Shown: positions 1-12,578, counted from the first letter of the stretch. The stretch: 64,000 bases of DNA from Taxawa tesnikishii (nom. ined.) (GCA_030247885.1 JAPDRO010000011.1:868001-932000); one strand, 5' to 3'. Program-made: numbers and translations. Notes: generated by a model not told the origin, from the sequence alone.

Positions 1-1202
1 CATCCACCTTCGCATTCCCGCCATTGAACCGCTGCGGCTGCGTGCTCTGCACCCCGTCCATCATGCCCATGCCGCCCGCCCTCAACTGATTGATCGCCCT
101 CACCGTGTCAATGGCCTTGTGCAGTGTCCTCCTTGCATTGAAGTTCTTCTTGACCACAGGCAACAAGTCCTCATCGCCACGTCCGTGCGCAGGACCGGCG
201 ATCCATTCGTGGCTGAGCGCTTCGTGCGCTGTCATGCGCGCTGTGGGGTCGATGGTGAGACAGCGCTTTATGAAGTTGCGTGCGGACATGGAAACGCCGC
301 GCCAGTACTCGAGAGGCGTGAAAGAATAGTCGGCTGCAAGGATGGCCTGCATCTCTTCCAGGTTGGAGTCACGATCAAAGGGAGTGTAGCCGCAGAGGAG
401 GAAGTAAGTGATGACACCAATGGCCCAGACGTCGCTAGCACGGACTTGTCAGTATAGCATAGGAAGAGGTGTGGGAGGTTGGTAGCACATACACTGGTTT
501 TCCATGTCCACTCTTCTTGAAGATCTCCGGAGCCATATAACCTGGCGTGCCACATGTCGTGGTGAGGACATGGAACTGCTCCTCGTCCATGATCCTGGAC
601 AGGCCAAAGTCTGCGATGAGTAGGTCTGCGTTGTCTTCTGGCGTTCTGAACAGCAAGTTTTCAGGCTTCAAGTCGCGGTGAACGATGCCGTGATCGTGAA
701 GGTATGCGACTGCTGAGAGGGTTGCGCGGATTAGATCTGCGGCGTCTGACTCGTAGTAAGAGCCCTTCCTGCAAATGCGATCGAAGAGCTCGCCTCCGAG
801 AGCAAGATCGGTGACGAGATAGACTGCAGAGTGGTCAGACCAAGACGCGTTTGAGAAATCGCTGTCGCGTACGGTTGTTCATAGTCTCAAAGTAATCGAC
901 CAGCGTGAGAATGTTTTGATGGCCCATGGAAACCCTCTTCAGAACTGCAATCTCGTTCCGTACCTGGCGAGAGGCTCCTGGTTAGCGCTCAATGTGACCT
1001 GTAACGGAGTCGCAAGCTCTCCTACCATGTGCTCTCTTCCTGCCATCAGGCGCTTGTTTATGACCTTCGCTGCATAGTACCGGCCAGTATCAATGTGCAC
1101 GCACTCCTTGACGACTGAGTATGACCCTGCACCAAGCGTTTTTCCGGTCTTGTATCTGCATGGCTGGATTTGCGCCTGCTGGGGCAATCCGTGGGACGAC
1201 AT
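1..1202 (-). CDS. Calcium/calmodulin-dependent protein kinase (3' end cut by window edge)
   Basis: Ser/Thr kinase of the CaMK group, expected to phosphorylate targets when Ca2+/calmodulin binds. Four exons are readable: 1202-1026, 963-873, 823-493 and 434 to the left edge, all with GT..AG introns and matching phases. Visible in order: glycine loop (GKTLGAGSYSVVKE), the ATP lysine in AAKVIN, the catalytic HRDLKPEN, DFG, the activation-loop segment TTTCGTPGYMAPE and DVWAIGVITYFLLCG. After the kinase domain an amphipathic basic stretch (RRTLHKAIDTVRAINQLR) fits an autoinhibitory/calmodulin-binding helix. The start ATG at 1202 gives the usual short N-terminus. The C-terminus lies outside the window. 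Closest known type is fungal CMKA/cmk1; family certain, paralogue not. Confidence 0.92.
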
Positions 1203-2418
1203 GACGAGCGCAAAGAGTGTTGAAGCCGAGTGTGAAAGTCGCTCAAGTCTTGAATAGGGCGACTATTGTTGGAGGACTGAAAGATACAGGTGCGGGTATG
1301 TCAGCGAACGGAAAGATGCGAGCTGATGCTGACTGGCGGCTCTCCAGAAACCGGTGTACGCAGGATCGAACGATTGTCTACCTAGCACCATCCAAGTGGA
1401 CACGATCAGAGGAAAGAGATGCAGGCGGACAAGGTGAGCAAGATGCAATAGGGTAAGATGTGTATATGTATAGATCTATAATTCAGGGACTGTTGATTGA
1501 CAAGGCTGACGAGGCCGCCCGGCTGAACTAAGTCTACACCTCCCCACCCGTTGCCAAAACGAGTATATGGACGCGTTCATGGTGTCGGCAAGTTGCGCTC
1601 ATGTTAGTAGGGACCCGTCCAACCGCAGGCCAGTATCCAAAGGTAATGGCTTTGCTACAGTAATATCACACGTTTATCGATCTGGGAAAGAGTGCTTACA
1701 CTATTGACCTCAACCTTAGAGACGCCTCCCAACATCAGGGAGGGTCTCGAGGGTCTCCAGGCTGACCCTGCTAGAGTGAAACACCATCATTATAAACGCT
1801 ATCGAGAACGTGGGGAGCGCAACGGTCAGCAAGGGACTACTCCACACTCTGTTCTGCAGCTCCTACCTGTTCAAATAAACGTGGATCCATACATGTATTA
1901 TTATCTTTATCAGCCGCTCGTCTTTCTGAAACCCGGGTGATAATGTGTTCGAGTTCATATTCCTTTACCCTGATGTACCCTACTCAAGACTGTGCACTGT
2001 GTCTCACTTGAGCCGCACTTGAGCTTCTTCAGAACGTCCTTTCATGCTTCATGAAACTATTTGCTTCCCATTGTCAGTAGAATAGGGCAGTAGGTGTGAA
2101 CTTACATCACGCTCCTCTCAAGAGAAGGCTTGTCGGCGGCGGACAGTAGCCTCGGCTGCTTGGCAGGTGTTCTCAATGCTGAGTGTTTTTGCGCAAAGAG
2201 CAAGTACATGGACTATCACAATGCGGAAGATTAGTCGTCATGCACGCATGCCACGGCAGGAGCAGAGGCATCACCTGAACGTCGCTTGCCCTTCATAACA
2301 CACTATCACGGGTGGAAAGTAGACCGTGTGTCGCTTGACAATCTTCTTCCTCTTCTTCCTCTTCTCTCCCAACCCTTGCCCTCCCAACAAGTTCTAGCAA
2401 CCACATCCCCCATTCAAA
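1203..2418. other. Intergenic, divergent promoter region
   Basis: Lies between the kinase (leftward) and the phosphatase (rightward). Only short, compositionally ordinary reading frames are present. A CT-rich stretch at about 2341-2400 just before the phosphatase start is typical of fungal promoters. I see no RNA gene or repeat. Confidence 0.5.
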
Positions 2419-3799
2419 ATGTCCCGATTGCTGAAACACGGTGTTATCCTGAGTCTGATCATTCACTTCTCCCTCGCATATCAAGCCACTCCACATGCGG
2501 ACATCGGCGAATGTGGCGGACAGCCGGTCGATCCGGGTAAGCAGAGGGTTTGGATCTTGGACAATACCGCATACAAGACTGGAAGGTGAGTTGCCTATAC
2601 CGGTTCCAACAGTCTCCGGGGTATATGCCATCCTCTTCAAGAGCTTGCCAGAATATAAAGCGGACGAGGGCCGCACCGTCCAAGCCACGTTCTGTTTCCC
2701 CTCGCTTTCATCACTGCTGCCCTCCTCTCCTGCCGTTTGACTTGTGAACGTACTAACAAGCAACAGTGGGAACAATCAATGGCGCGCCGAATACGTTGCT
2801 CTCTACTACGAAAAGGACAGTGGACACGAGCTGTTGGCCCAGGTTGCCGCCAAATTTCAACCCGTACTTGACAAAATTCTCGGTCAGGGAAGCGTCAACA
2901 CAACGACTATCCCACCGGAACGAGCCCAGCCATTCACCGATTGCGTCCTGTTCAACCATACATTCGAGATGAAGCTCGGCAACATGGAAGCCGTAACTCT
3001 GGGGCCGTCCTCATGTCAAGGCATGTCATCAACGCTTTATGACTTCCATAACCGTAACCACATCGACGGCGACGTAATCGACTGCACGTCAAATGTTCAG
3101 TCCATCAGCGTCATGAACTCCAAAACCGTCTTCGCTGAGCCGACCGGCTGGGGCGTTATCTCGGACATCGACGATACGATCAAGATCACACTGACGAATC
3201 GGCCGTTCGGTTATCTCCAAACAACATTTTTCGACGAAGCACAGCCTGTGTCCGGAATGCCTGAGCTCTACGCTTACATCAATCAAACCCTCACAGCACC
3301 AACCTCAGCCAAGCGCCCAGAAGCCGGCCCGGTGTTTTTCTACCTCTCCACTTCGCCATTACCACTCTACGCCTTCTTCCAGTCCTTCCGCGACAGACTG
3401 TACCCATTCGGCACTATCATGCTACGTGAAGCCGGCTGGCGGAACATGGACGGTCTTCCGGCGTCTATGGCGGACGAGAAGGAAGCATACAAGGTCAGCC
3501 GACTCGACAAGGTCCACACCATGTTCCCAAAGAGGAGCTTCATTCTTATTGGTGACAGCACTGAGAGTGATCCGGAGGTTTATGGGGAGATCTCAAGGTG
3601 GTATCCGGGCTGGGTGAGGGGCATATTCATCAGACGGGTGACTGGCGTGATCAATGTCGGACAGTCTGAGGAGGAGTTGAACAGCAAGAAAAGGTTCGAG
3701 CAGGCGTTTCGAGGCCTCGATCCGGATTCCTGGCATGTATTTGACAATCCCGCGGAGATGGTCCCGATGGTGGAGGCGTTGAAGAAGGAGGGCCTCTAG
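2419..3799 (+). CDS. Secreted APP1-type phosphatidate phosphatase domain protein
   Basis: Two exons, 2419-2585 and 2767-3799; the splice joins ..KTG to SGNNQW.. in frame for 399 residues. The APP1/DUF2183 catalytic domain is HAD-like: the nucleophile motif DIDDT is at about residue 189 (WGVISDIDDTIK), followed by VFFYLSTSPLPLY, FPKRSFILIGDSTESDPEVY and the WYPGWVRGIFIRRV end motif. Family knowledge: yeast App1 is a Mg2+-dependent phosphatidate phosphatase making diacylglycerol. Here the N-terminus (MSRLLKHGVILSLIIHFSLAYQ) reads as a signal peptide, so the protein is probably secreted or lumenal rather than cytosolic. Function on lipid is inferred from the motifs. Confidence 0.88.
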
Positions 3800-4722
3800 T
3801 GGCCGCCGACAAGACTTGAGCGAGTAGATCGTCCCTCTCATGCTTTCATTCGGTGCGCGACAGTGCACGACAACAAGGCAATCGACTTGACTCGACTCTC
3901 AACACTGGCTTTCCCTCGGAGATAGTGATGTGTGATGTGATCTGTTGGCCACCGCATATCGGCGCAGGATTGAGGCTCTGCGGTTCCACCTTGATGGATC
4001 TCGTTGCATGTGACATATCAATGCCAACCTCAGCTCTTTCCTCTTAGAATCGTTCTTCTCCTTGCAACTCCATGCGCTTTCTCATTGTGTCAGGCCACCG
4101 AACGACGCAGTCTTGTCCATTGCTGGGACTGCGGTAGACATGACCTTCTATCACCGTACGAACACCAATCTCTCAGGCCTCAAGCGTACCAAGCGATGCT
4201 CAACAACATCGCCGGGAGACAACAAGCAGCGTCGGAAGCGGCCGCATGGTCCGCATCGGCCAGAACTGGACGGTCTTACGTCCTGCGATGGACGCAGTCG
4301 CACAGTTGCACAACAGTTTTTACCCAAGAACAGGTGCACCAATCAGCGCCTCGGAAGATTTCGGCCGACGAGGATGACAGCGTGCCAAGCTTGCATTTCG
4401 ATCACGGCCACTCAACTCTCTGCCCCGGCGCTGTTCGACACGCCCGTTAACGTTAAACTCACCGCACCAGAGAAGCCCGTTCGAAGACCGGAGTTTAAGG
4501 AGTTAATGGCCACAAAGCTACGACGAGAGGGTGCAGATAAGGGTGCCTAGTGGATCAACAAATGTCATCATCGCAAAACTGTACCCGGCAATGCATATAT
4601 AACTCTTCACTCTTCGGAGCACTCCTGGCTAAGTTGCAAGCATCCTTCCATTGACTCTCATCACTTCAATCCCTTTCCTCCCCTGCTGTAGTTGATCCAG
4701 AGCCAACGAATCGCCACTCACA
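3800..4722 (+). other. Intergenic with a doubtful small ORF and a TATA box
   Basis: An open frame ending at 4550 could encode about 137 residues from the ATG at 4140; its basic tail (PEKPVRRPEFKELMATKL) looks protein-like but I do not recognise it, and it may carry an indel. TATATAA at 4596-4602 lies about 120 bases before the dehydrogenase start and is a plausible core promoter element for it. Confidence 0.3.
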
Positions 4723-5942
4723 ATGTCGACCGACTACAAGTTCGAAGGCTGGCTCGGCCGCGACGAGTCCTCGATTAAGGGAAAGATGGAATGGGACACT
4801 TTCGAGCCTAAGAAATGGGAGGAGAACGACGTCGACATCAAGATCTCTCACTGCGGTATCTGCGGCAGTGACTTGCACACCCTGCGCTCCGGCTGGTTCC
4901 CAACCCCATACCGTATGCTTGCCCCGCCATGCCCAGATCCCTCACTTCCCCTTCCCCAAGAGCACCTGTGCTGACAGATCATTCGCAGCTTGCTGCGTCG
5001 GTCACGAGATTGTCGGCAAGGCCGTCCGCGTCGGTTCCAACGTCAAGCATGTGAAGGTGGGCCAGCGTGTCGGTGTCGGCGCGCAGGCATCCAGCTGTCT
5101 GCAGCCAGACTGCCCGGAGTGCAGCAACGGTATGGAGTCGCACTGCAAGAAGACCGTCAACACATACGGATCTATTTATCCGGACAACAAGGGAAAGAGT
5201 ATGGGTGGATACGCGACGTACAACCGCACGCCGGGTCACTTCGTCATCCCCATACCAGAAGGCGTCGACAGCGCGGATGCGGCACCCATGATGTGCGGTG
5301 GTGTCACTGTCTACAGCCCATTGAAGCAGAACGGATGCGGGCCGGGAAAGAAGGTCGGCGTTGTGGGTGTCGGAGGTATGCATTTCCCCTCCCCTTGGCT
5401 TCGTTGACTTTCGTGACACAGCAGCTGACACGGAGCACAACAGGACTCGGTCATTTCGCCGTACTCTTCGCCAAAGCCCTCGGAGCCGACGAAGTTGTCG
5501 GAATCTCGCGCAAAGCCTCCAAGAAGGACGAAGTCCTCAAGCTTGGCGCCGACCGCTACATCGCGACCGACGACGACAAGGACTGGGCCAATGCCAACAA
5601 CAGCACTCTCGACCTGATCATCTGCACCGTCTCTTCAGGCAAAATGCCCCTCGAGGGGTACCTCTCCTTGCTCAAGACCAAGGGCACCTTCATCCAAGTC
5701 GGTGCCCCGGATAAGGAGACCTGCCACCCATCAACGCCTTCACGCTGATCGGTAAGGGCATCAAGGTTGGAGGTAGCGCCATCGGTGCCCCATGGGAGAT
5801 CGAGGAGATGTTGAAGCTTGCGGCGGATAAGAAGATCAAGCCTTGGGTCGAGCAGAGGCCGATGAAGGACGCCAACCAGGCCGTGATTGACATGGAGAAG
5901 GGCAAGGCTAGATACAGATATGTTCTCGTCAACGAGAACTGA
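4723..5942 (+). CDS. ADH6: NADP-dependent zinc alcohol dehydrogenase, ADH6/cinnamyl type (frameshifted)
   Basis: Medium-chain dehydrogenase that reduces aliphatic and cinnamyl aldehydes with NADPH in the ADH6/CAD subfamily. Exons 4723-4912, 4989-5375 and 5444-5942. Catalytic zinc ligands are in HCGICGSDLHTL and GHEIVG; the structural-zinc Cys cluster is CLQPDCPECSNGMESHC; the Rossmann loop is GVVGVGGLGHFAVLFAKALG spanning the second splice. Near 5715 the frame that reads ..FIQVGAPDK is lost and the family's C-terminal sequence (INAFTLIGKGIKVGGS.. to ..ARYRYVLVNEN, stop at 5942) continues in another frame. One missing base in a GG/GGG run would explain it. Either a sequence error or a recent pseudogene; the rest is well conserved. 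Confidence 0.88.
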
Positions 5943-6591
5943 ACGGTCGCTGCACGGGAAAGCGAGGTGAGGTGTTTTAAAATGCATTGGATTCTTTGGG
6001 GAAAAGAATACAGGAAGTTTTCACTAAAAGAAAAACTGGAATCCTACATGCCGAACGAAACAACGATCATACTGTTTCAGACGTGGGGAAGAACTCCAAT
6101 GGTGACTGTTCGGGCAAACAAAGTCGGGGCATATTGCCCAATGAACAAGTGCATCGCGAAAGCCAGTGATTCTGTGAACACGGAATTGTAGGCACTTACC
6201 GCTGGTAAACAGAACCGTAACACGGCGAATGGTCCCAGGAGTGAATATCGCTGCAAGACGACAACTTTTCACTTCGCTTCCCTGCACGGATCCGGAAAAC
6301 GAACAGAAAATCTGCAAAAGGAAATGCGAACTTTATGCGGCAATATCAGCTTTGAAGATTTTTCCGCTACAAAACATGCCACAAGATCTAAGATCAACTA
6401 ACTCGCCCACGCATCGGGAAAGTGAGAGGAAAAGAAAGGAAATAGAAGAAAGAAAAAGCCATATATCCGAGATGCGAACAACCACGTCATATCGACAAAG
6501 AATGGGACATAGGAAAATATATCGTCAAAAATCAAGAATCATCACATATCCCTCTCCTTTCCTCCCCTTTAGAGTTTATCTATCCTTCCAC
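5943..6591. other. Intergenic between convergent genes
   Basis: Convergent 3' flanks of the dehydrogenase and the chitinase. Purine-rich around 6415-6465 (AGAGGAAAAGAAAGG type). No gene supported. Confidence 0.5.
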
Positions 6592-9500
6592 CTAAAGCAG
6601 GAAAGCGGCACCGAGGGCGACGGCGGCCAGGCCCATGCCGGCCTTGACGTGGGCGGCAGCGCCGGTGAAGGCTTCAACGCTGGGGCTGGCAGAGGCAGCG
6701 CAGCCAGGGCAAGTGCCGTTCTTGGCGTACGCACCGACGACGGAGATGGTACCGGATGCAGAGGCGGCGCTGCTCGCGACCGGGACGATGGTCATGGTCG
6801 TGAGAGCAGTGGTGGCCGGGCCGGCTGGGGTGACGTAAGCGAGCTGGACGGTCTTGGTGAGTTGCATGGTACTTTGGATGGTCGAGAACTGGGTCATGGT
6901 GGTGCCGGCTTCGGTCACGGTCGTGGCGGAAACGATGGTCTCGACCGAGGAGGCAACAACGACTGGTGGGCAGCCGGAACCGGAGCAGGCTGCGGCAGAA
7001 GAGGCTGGAGCTGCTGGGACGGTGGAAGCGGAAGCTGCTGGGACGGTAGGAGCGGAGGCAGCTGGGCAACCTGGACCAGAGCAAGCCGGGGCGGATGCAG
7101 CTGGCGCAGAAGAAGCCGGGCCAGAGGCAGCTGGAGCAGTCGAGACAGCGCAGCCGGGGCAAACGGTGATGACGGTCGTAGAAACGGCGTACGTCGAAGT
7201 CATGACCTGGGTGGTCCGCTGGTTAGCGGGGCAGTTGGTGATGCTGGCGGCACACTTGGTGACGGTGATGAGGTCGGTGGTGTAGATGGTCTGAGTGACT
7301 GGCACGGATTGGGCAGGAGCGGACTGAACACCGCCGGTCTGGACTGGTCCGACTGAGTAGGCGGAAAAAGCCTGGGTCATGCCGGCGTAGGGGCAGACGG
7401 TCGTGTAAAGGGCAACAACGTCGGTGACGGTGGCTGGGCCGTTGCGGGCGGGGCAGTCCTGATGCAGGTTAGCAAAGAAATACGATTCTAATCTCCACCG
7501 ATTATCAACATACCGTCACAGTTGCAGCGCAGCTGGTAATGGTGCGGAGGGTAGTGGTGTAGACAGTCGAGGTGGTCATGGGAACGACGGTAGTAGCCAC
7601 AGGGGAGCTCTTGGTCACGAACGAGGTAGAGCGGGCTGGGCAGTTGACGACCGTCGCAGCGCAAGAGATGATGGTCTCAACAGTAGTGCTGTAGATGGTC
7701 GAGGTGCTGAGTGGCAGGACCGCGGTGGCAGTAGGGATGGTGCTGGTGATGAGCTGAGTGGACGATGCCGGGCAGTTTGTCACTGTTGAGGCGCAGTGGA
7801 TCTCGGTAATGACCGTTGTGCTGTACTCGGTGATGGTAGTCTGAGATGGCGCGGCACCATTGACTGGAGCAGCGGTAATTGTAGAGCCGGCACCAGAAGT
7901 AACGCCAGTGGCAGCACCAGCGGCCGCAGAGGAGACGGTGGAAGCCGGGGCAGAGGACACACCGGTAGCAGAAGTGGTGGCGTTGTTGGAGAAGGTAACA
8001 TCAAGACCCTGGACGTAGGCGAACTGCACACCAGCCTCGCCGTAGGCGCCATCGACGGAACTGTACATGGTGCACTCAAGAGCAGCAGACTCGTAGGTTA
8101 CAGCGACACATCCATCGGTGTTGCTGCACTCCTCGATACAACTCTGGAAATCTGGCTCAGCGTCACGCTTGCCGAACCGGAGGGCTGGGACGGTTTGGAT
8201 GACGGTACCGCTGCAGCCGGTGTTGCAGGCAAGGACGAAGAGCTCGTTACCGGCCTCGAAGCCAAGACCGTCGCACCCCGGGCAAAGGGTTGGAGCTGCG
8301 CAGGTGGCCAAAGCGGAGGAGGCGCTGGTGGTGGAGGTAGAGCTAGGGGTGGACGCGCCAGAGGCAATGCTGGAAGCAGAAGCACCAGACGCGGAGGCGA
8401 CACGACTAGACGAGGCACCAGAGGAAGTGACAGCACTGCTCGGGCCGCCAGAGACAGGACCAACAGTGGCAGACACGGAGACGGAGGTCTCGGAGCTGTA
8501 AGCGGAGGGGCCGGTGGCAGAAGAGGCGAAGCCGGACGAGACAGCAGATCCGGACGAAACAGCGAATGTGGCGGACGTAGAAGCGGTGTAGGTCGATGGC
8601 ACAGAGTCGGTAGCGGTCATGGTACCATTGGCTGGCAGGTAGGAGGAAACGGTTGGGAGAGGCACGTAGGAGGCAGAAGTAGTGGAGAATGGATATGGAA
8701 CCTCAGAGCTGGTTCCGTTGACTGGGTAAGGAGTAGGAGAGCCAGAAGGGTAAGAGGAGGAAACAGCACCAGTTCCGCTTGGAGCAGCGGAGGAAGTGGA
8801 GTTGGTTGGCTGGGGCTCCTGGGACTCCTCGACGTACTCAAGAAGCTCCTTCATGTTGCCAGCGTAGTCAATACCGTCGATGACGTTGTTGGCAGAGTAG
8901 GTAGCCTCCCAAACCATGATACCACCGAACTTGGTGTTGTTGAAGATATCGCCAACGACAACGGCGACTTCTTGTGGGGTGAGGTAGAAGGATGGGTCGC
9001 CAGCAGCGTCCTGGGAAGCAGGAAGACCAAGGTAGACCTTGACATCTGGATTCAGGGAAGCCTGCTGGGTCCACTCGTTGAAAGTGAAACCACCGTCATC
9101 CCGCTTGGTGGTGGTGCTGTTGGCAGTGATTGCGTTGTACCCAGCACGGGCAGAGCACTGTGGGGTGTTGTAGAACTGGACAAAGAGGAAGTCGAACCAG
9201 GAGTTGGCGATAGCGTCAGACAGGTGCGCATCTGGAACGACGCACTGTGGGGCACCGGAGATGTAGTAGTCCTTGGAAAGGTCTTGGGTGAAGAGCGAGT
9301 TCTTGAAGTGGTCAATCATAGTGGCGTAACCACGGCTCTTGTAGTCGGTGATGTCGTCGCCGCTGTCGTCCGTTGGAGTTGGGCTGAGGTCAATGGTCTC
9401 AATGTCGAAGTCGAAGCCATCAACGCCCGCCTTGCCGAAGGGACGAGGACCTCCGGCAGCTTCCCAGGCACTGACCGAGCCGTTGCCAGTGTCCTCCTCA

Positions 9501-10020
9501 ATGTAAGGACCGAAGGCTCCCCAGAGGAAGTTGGCGAAGTTGATGGCGCTGGTGTCGTTCTTGAGATAGTTGTTTGCTGGGTATCCACCGCCCAGAGACA
9601 GCAGGACTTTCTTTCCGTATTGAGTCTGGCAGTCCTCAATGTCCTGGCCGATGTAGGTGCAGCCGGACAGAAGCTCTGTGCTTCCGTTCTTGTAGGTGTA
9701 AGTGCTACCATCGCAAGCATTTCCGAAGTTTGTGCCTGGCCATCCTTGAGCGCCCTGGTCCGGAAACACGTTGACAAAGGCAAGGTTGACGATGTCAATG
9801 GATGGGTTCTTGCAGGTCTCGATCAGTCGAGCCTGGTTTGGACCTTGGCCCTGTTCGCATTCGCGTTAGCACGGCCTCCAGGCCTCGTGGTATGCGTACA
9901 ACGTACCCAGTAGGTGGCGACATTGGTCTTGGACTCGGCGTCGAATGCTGAGGCGGATCCAGCAAGAGCCAGAGCGGCGGCGGCGGTGGCCGTGGCGGAG
10001 AGGGTGGAGGTGGTATGCAT
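6592..10020 (-). CDS. GPI-anchored class III chitinase (GH18) with PAN-like domain and Cys repeats
   Basis: Three exons, 10020-9907, 9850-7514 and 7458-6592, all phase 0, for 1105 residues. A signal peptide (MHTTSTLSATATAAAALALAGSASA) leads into the GH18 barrel; the catalytic DxxDxDxE is DGFDFDIE with its acid at about residue 189, so it should hydrolyse chitin. A Ser/Thr/Pro-rich linker follows, then a Cys-rich segment (GNELFVLACNTGCSG.. to ..DGCVAVTYESAALECTMY) resembling a PAN/apple domain. Next come about four copies of a 40-45 residue unit with the core CAATVxNCPA, an Ala/Pro-rich stretch, and a hydrophobic C-terminus (GMGLAAVALGAAFLL) typical of a GPI signal. This suggests a cell-wall enzyme, possibly for wall remodelling. 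No break seen over 3.4 kb. Confidence 0.92.
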
Positions 10021-11332
10021 TATGATTCCGGATTATCGATTATTACCTTATTACCTGATAGTGGTTCGCAGGGGAGAATGAGTGGACGGCCGAGGCCAAA
10101 GGAGAGGACGCAAACGAACGTTTGCAAGGAAAGACGAGCACCTGCCGGAAGACTAGAATACCACCGCTGTTGATGATCTCTGAGAAGGTGGACGAAGAGA
10201 AAGTAGATAAAGGAAAGTGTGTATGAGGCCCGTCCTACCGTCTCATTTCCCCGGTTTGGGGATCTGCCTGACTTGCATGGTAACCGGTAGGCTAGGAAGG
10301 ACAATTTTCGAACGGCACAGGAACCAAGGCAGAGTTCAGGGAGCGAAGGAGTCAGCCACTGGCGTTGTGGGTGGGCTGTCGGTAGCTGCCCTTTCCCGTT
10401 CTGGATAGACCATAACGGGCTGTGTACGCCTCGTTGGTATAGGCGGCGCAAGCGTTCCGTTGGCGGCAGAGGTTGGCGAGAATAGCATGTTTACTCGTGG
10501 GTCGTGCTTCGGGAGCTGCGATTGTTCCTGGAATCCCTGCAGCGATGCGCGATTCTGATTGGGCTGAGCCCCTGCGTCCTCGCGCTAGCACTTGCGACCA
10601 AGCCAGGCAATCTCCCGCTCCATCGCCTACTCACCTTTCTGGAAGGAATACACCATGCTAACCGTGTCCGTCCACTCCGCACACTGTACTTCGGTTGCGA
10701 ACCGCTGCTGATGCTATCATAACGGAACATCTGTCCTGCCATGCAACCTCATAAGCGCTCTGCTGCGCCCCGCTGTGTTGTTGCGCGTTTGGTCAAAAGT
10801 CTGGATGGCCCGTTGCAACCCCTCGAGCGCCGACGTTTGACATGCGCATCACCGTTCCAGGAGCAAATGAAGGGAAGGTATCCGATGTCCGTCCAACGAA
10901 CTACACCAGCATGCTCTTTGCCGACTATACGACCAATCACAATGTGTATATGGGTGCATGGCTCCGCTTCTCTGCTACCAAATAAACAAACGCATTGTGT
11001 GCATGAGCTCAGCGTTCCTGCTGCTGATCGTGCTTCCGTGGATACGTGCAATCTCAACATCGAACCCAGTATTTTGCAGCGTGCGGACCACCGCTCTTTG
11101 CCATTTATTGGTGGACCTAGAACGTTGATAACCTGCTCCAGACCGCCAAAGTCACGGCGACAGGAGAGTGTATCTTGACTATCCACAGGCCAATCCGGAA
11201 AGGAGCAAAGAGCGCATGCTGCGCCCTTCTAGAGCAGAGCTGCTCAGGACCCACGGAAGAGGTTCAAGATCGATAAAAATCTATAACGGGTTTGTTGGGT
11301 CGAGACGGCTTCTATGCATTTTCCATCTCCGA
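10021..11332. other. Intergenic, 1.3 kb
   Basis: Upstream region of the chitinase and 3' flank of the next leftward gene. Short frames (for example 10741-11178) have no recognisable motif and no splice context. No gene, RNA or repeat supported. Confidence 0.45.
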
Positions 11333-12578
11333 TCAGTAGCTGAATGCTTTCTCGAACTGGCCGAACTCACAGGGCAACAAATCCGGACTCGCTCCAACTG
11401 GTACTCTTTCAATCGGACAGGCTGAGGAACACTGCACTTCCTTCTCCCATCTATTGGCTAATGTAGCCAGTTCCTTCGGGATTTCCGTCGCATCAAGCTC
11501 CGCATAGCCTGACTGCAGAGTGCGAGACATTTCCGCATTTCCACCTCCAGACTCATCTGCTTCTGTCACCACTTGTCTCAACGTTTTCGTCCGTATCTTT
11601 CGTATCATACAGCCCAGGCAACGGAGGAAGTAGGCGAGTACAGCGCTCGCTACAACAATACCAACAAGGACTCCAATGCCGGTAAACATAGGTTTCACTG
11701 ATGAACCACCGTCTGAGGCCGTGGAGCTGGCTGTCGGTGAGTAGGTAACCGTCATCGTGGGACTGATCAGTACGGTAAAGCTGGACGTTGCAGTGAAGCT
11801 GTCCACCACTGCGAAAGCAGTTGATGCTGATTGCAGGTCATCACTAGTGGCGGAGGGCGTGAACTCTGCTGACGAAGGCGTATTACCCGTTGGCCGAGTA
11901 GTCCGGTCTAACCACTGCTTGCCAGTCGCGCTTGTGGTTTTGCTTACCACATCCCAGCAACACACATTGTATGACGAGAGTGAACCGTAAAGTTCAGTTA
12001 TGACCGTGACACTGGTGCTCATGGGTGACGGCGTTGTTGGTGGCATAGTACCAGCAGGGACTGCAGAGCCGGTAGCGATGAGCGTCTCCACGCCGCCGCC
12101 AAGGACGACGGTAGTGCTGGAACCCACAGACGCGGTGAATGACTCGATGGTCTGGTCGCCGTAGGATAGGATTGTGTCTGCAGGAATGGTCGCGGCGGCA
12201 GGTTGAAGGGTCACGGCAGCTAGGTTGGTGTTGACATCACCTGCTGTAGGGGCCTGGGCAGTTACGATGCCGTCAGAATTAGTTTGCGTAAGGAACGGAG
12301 TGAAAGGATTGCTACGTGGAGGAGTAGTTATGAAAGTGCTGAGCCTGGGCTGTGGGCATCATCATCTCCTGTTGCTGTGATGACGGAAAGCTAACAATAC
12401 TTACCACAAGGGTGACGTGTGCACTGAACGGTGTCGACATTGACAGAACAGCAGATAACAGGAAACGCAAAGTCAGAGCTGGCCTTTTTGTTTTGGCAAC
12501 TTTGCGGTTCTGGTTACGAACAGCTTCAACGACGCGTCGGAGCGGCAAGGGAACAGCTCGAAAAATGGAAGAGAGCAC
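11333..12578 (-). CDS. Single-pass membrane protein with Ser/Thr-rich outer region, unknown function
   Basis: Two exons: 12578 (or 12440) to 12405, and 12349-11333. The splice joins ..FSAHVTLV to PRLSTFITTPPRS in phase 0, giving up to 396 residues. The long N-terminal half is rich in Ser, Thr and Pro, as in fungal wall-facing glycoproteins. One membrane helix (GIGVLVGIVVASAVLAYFL) is followed by a Cys/basic stretch (RCLGCMIRKIRTK) and a polar tail. This layout fits a type I surface or sensor-like protein. The start is uncertain: the upstream ATG adds 46 residues ending in a hydrophobic run (LTLRFLLSAVLS) that could serve as a signal sequence. No family recognised. Confidence 0.6.

Noticed and set aside
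1217-1456. 79-residue frame upstream of the kinase
   Set aside because: Chance-length frame in a promoter region with no protein-like features.
6229-7356. 375-residue open frame on the plus strand over the chitinase 3' end
   Set aside because: Low-complexity Gly/Trp/Ser text mirroring the Ala/Pro-rich repeats of the chitinase; no start context or domain.
7796-9913. 705-residue open frame on the plus strand, opposite the chitinase
   Set aside because: It is a shadow of the GC-rich, Ser/Thr-rich chitinase coding strand; its Gly/Arg/Val-rich translation shows no motif, and the chitinase on the other strand is beyond doubt.
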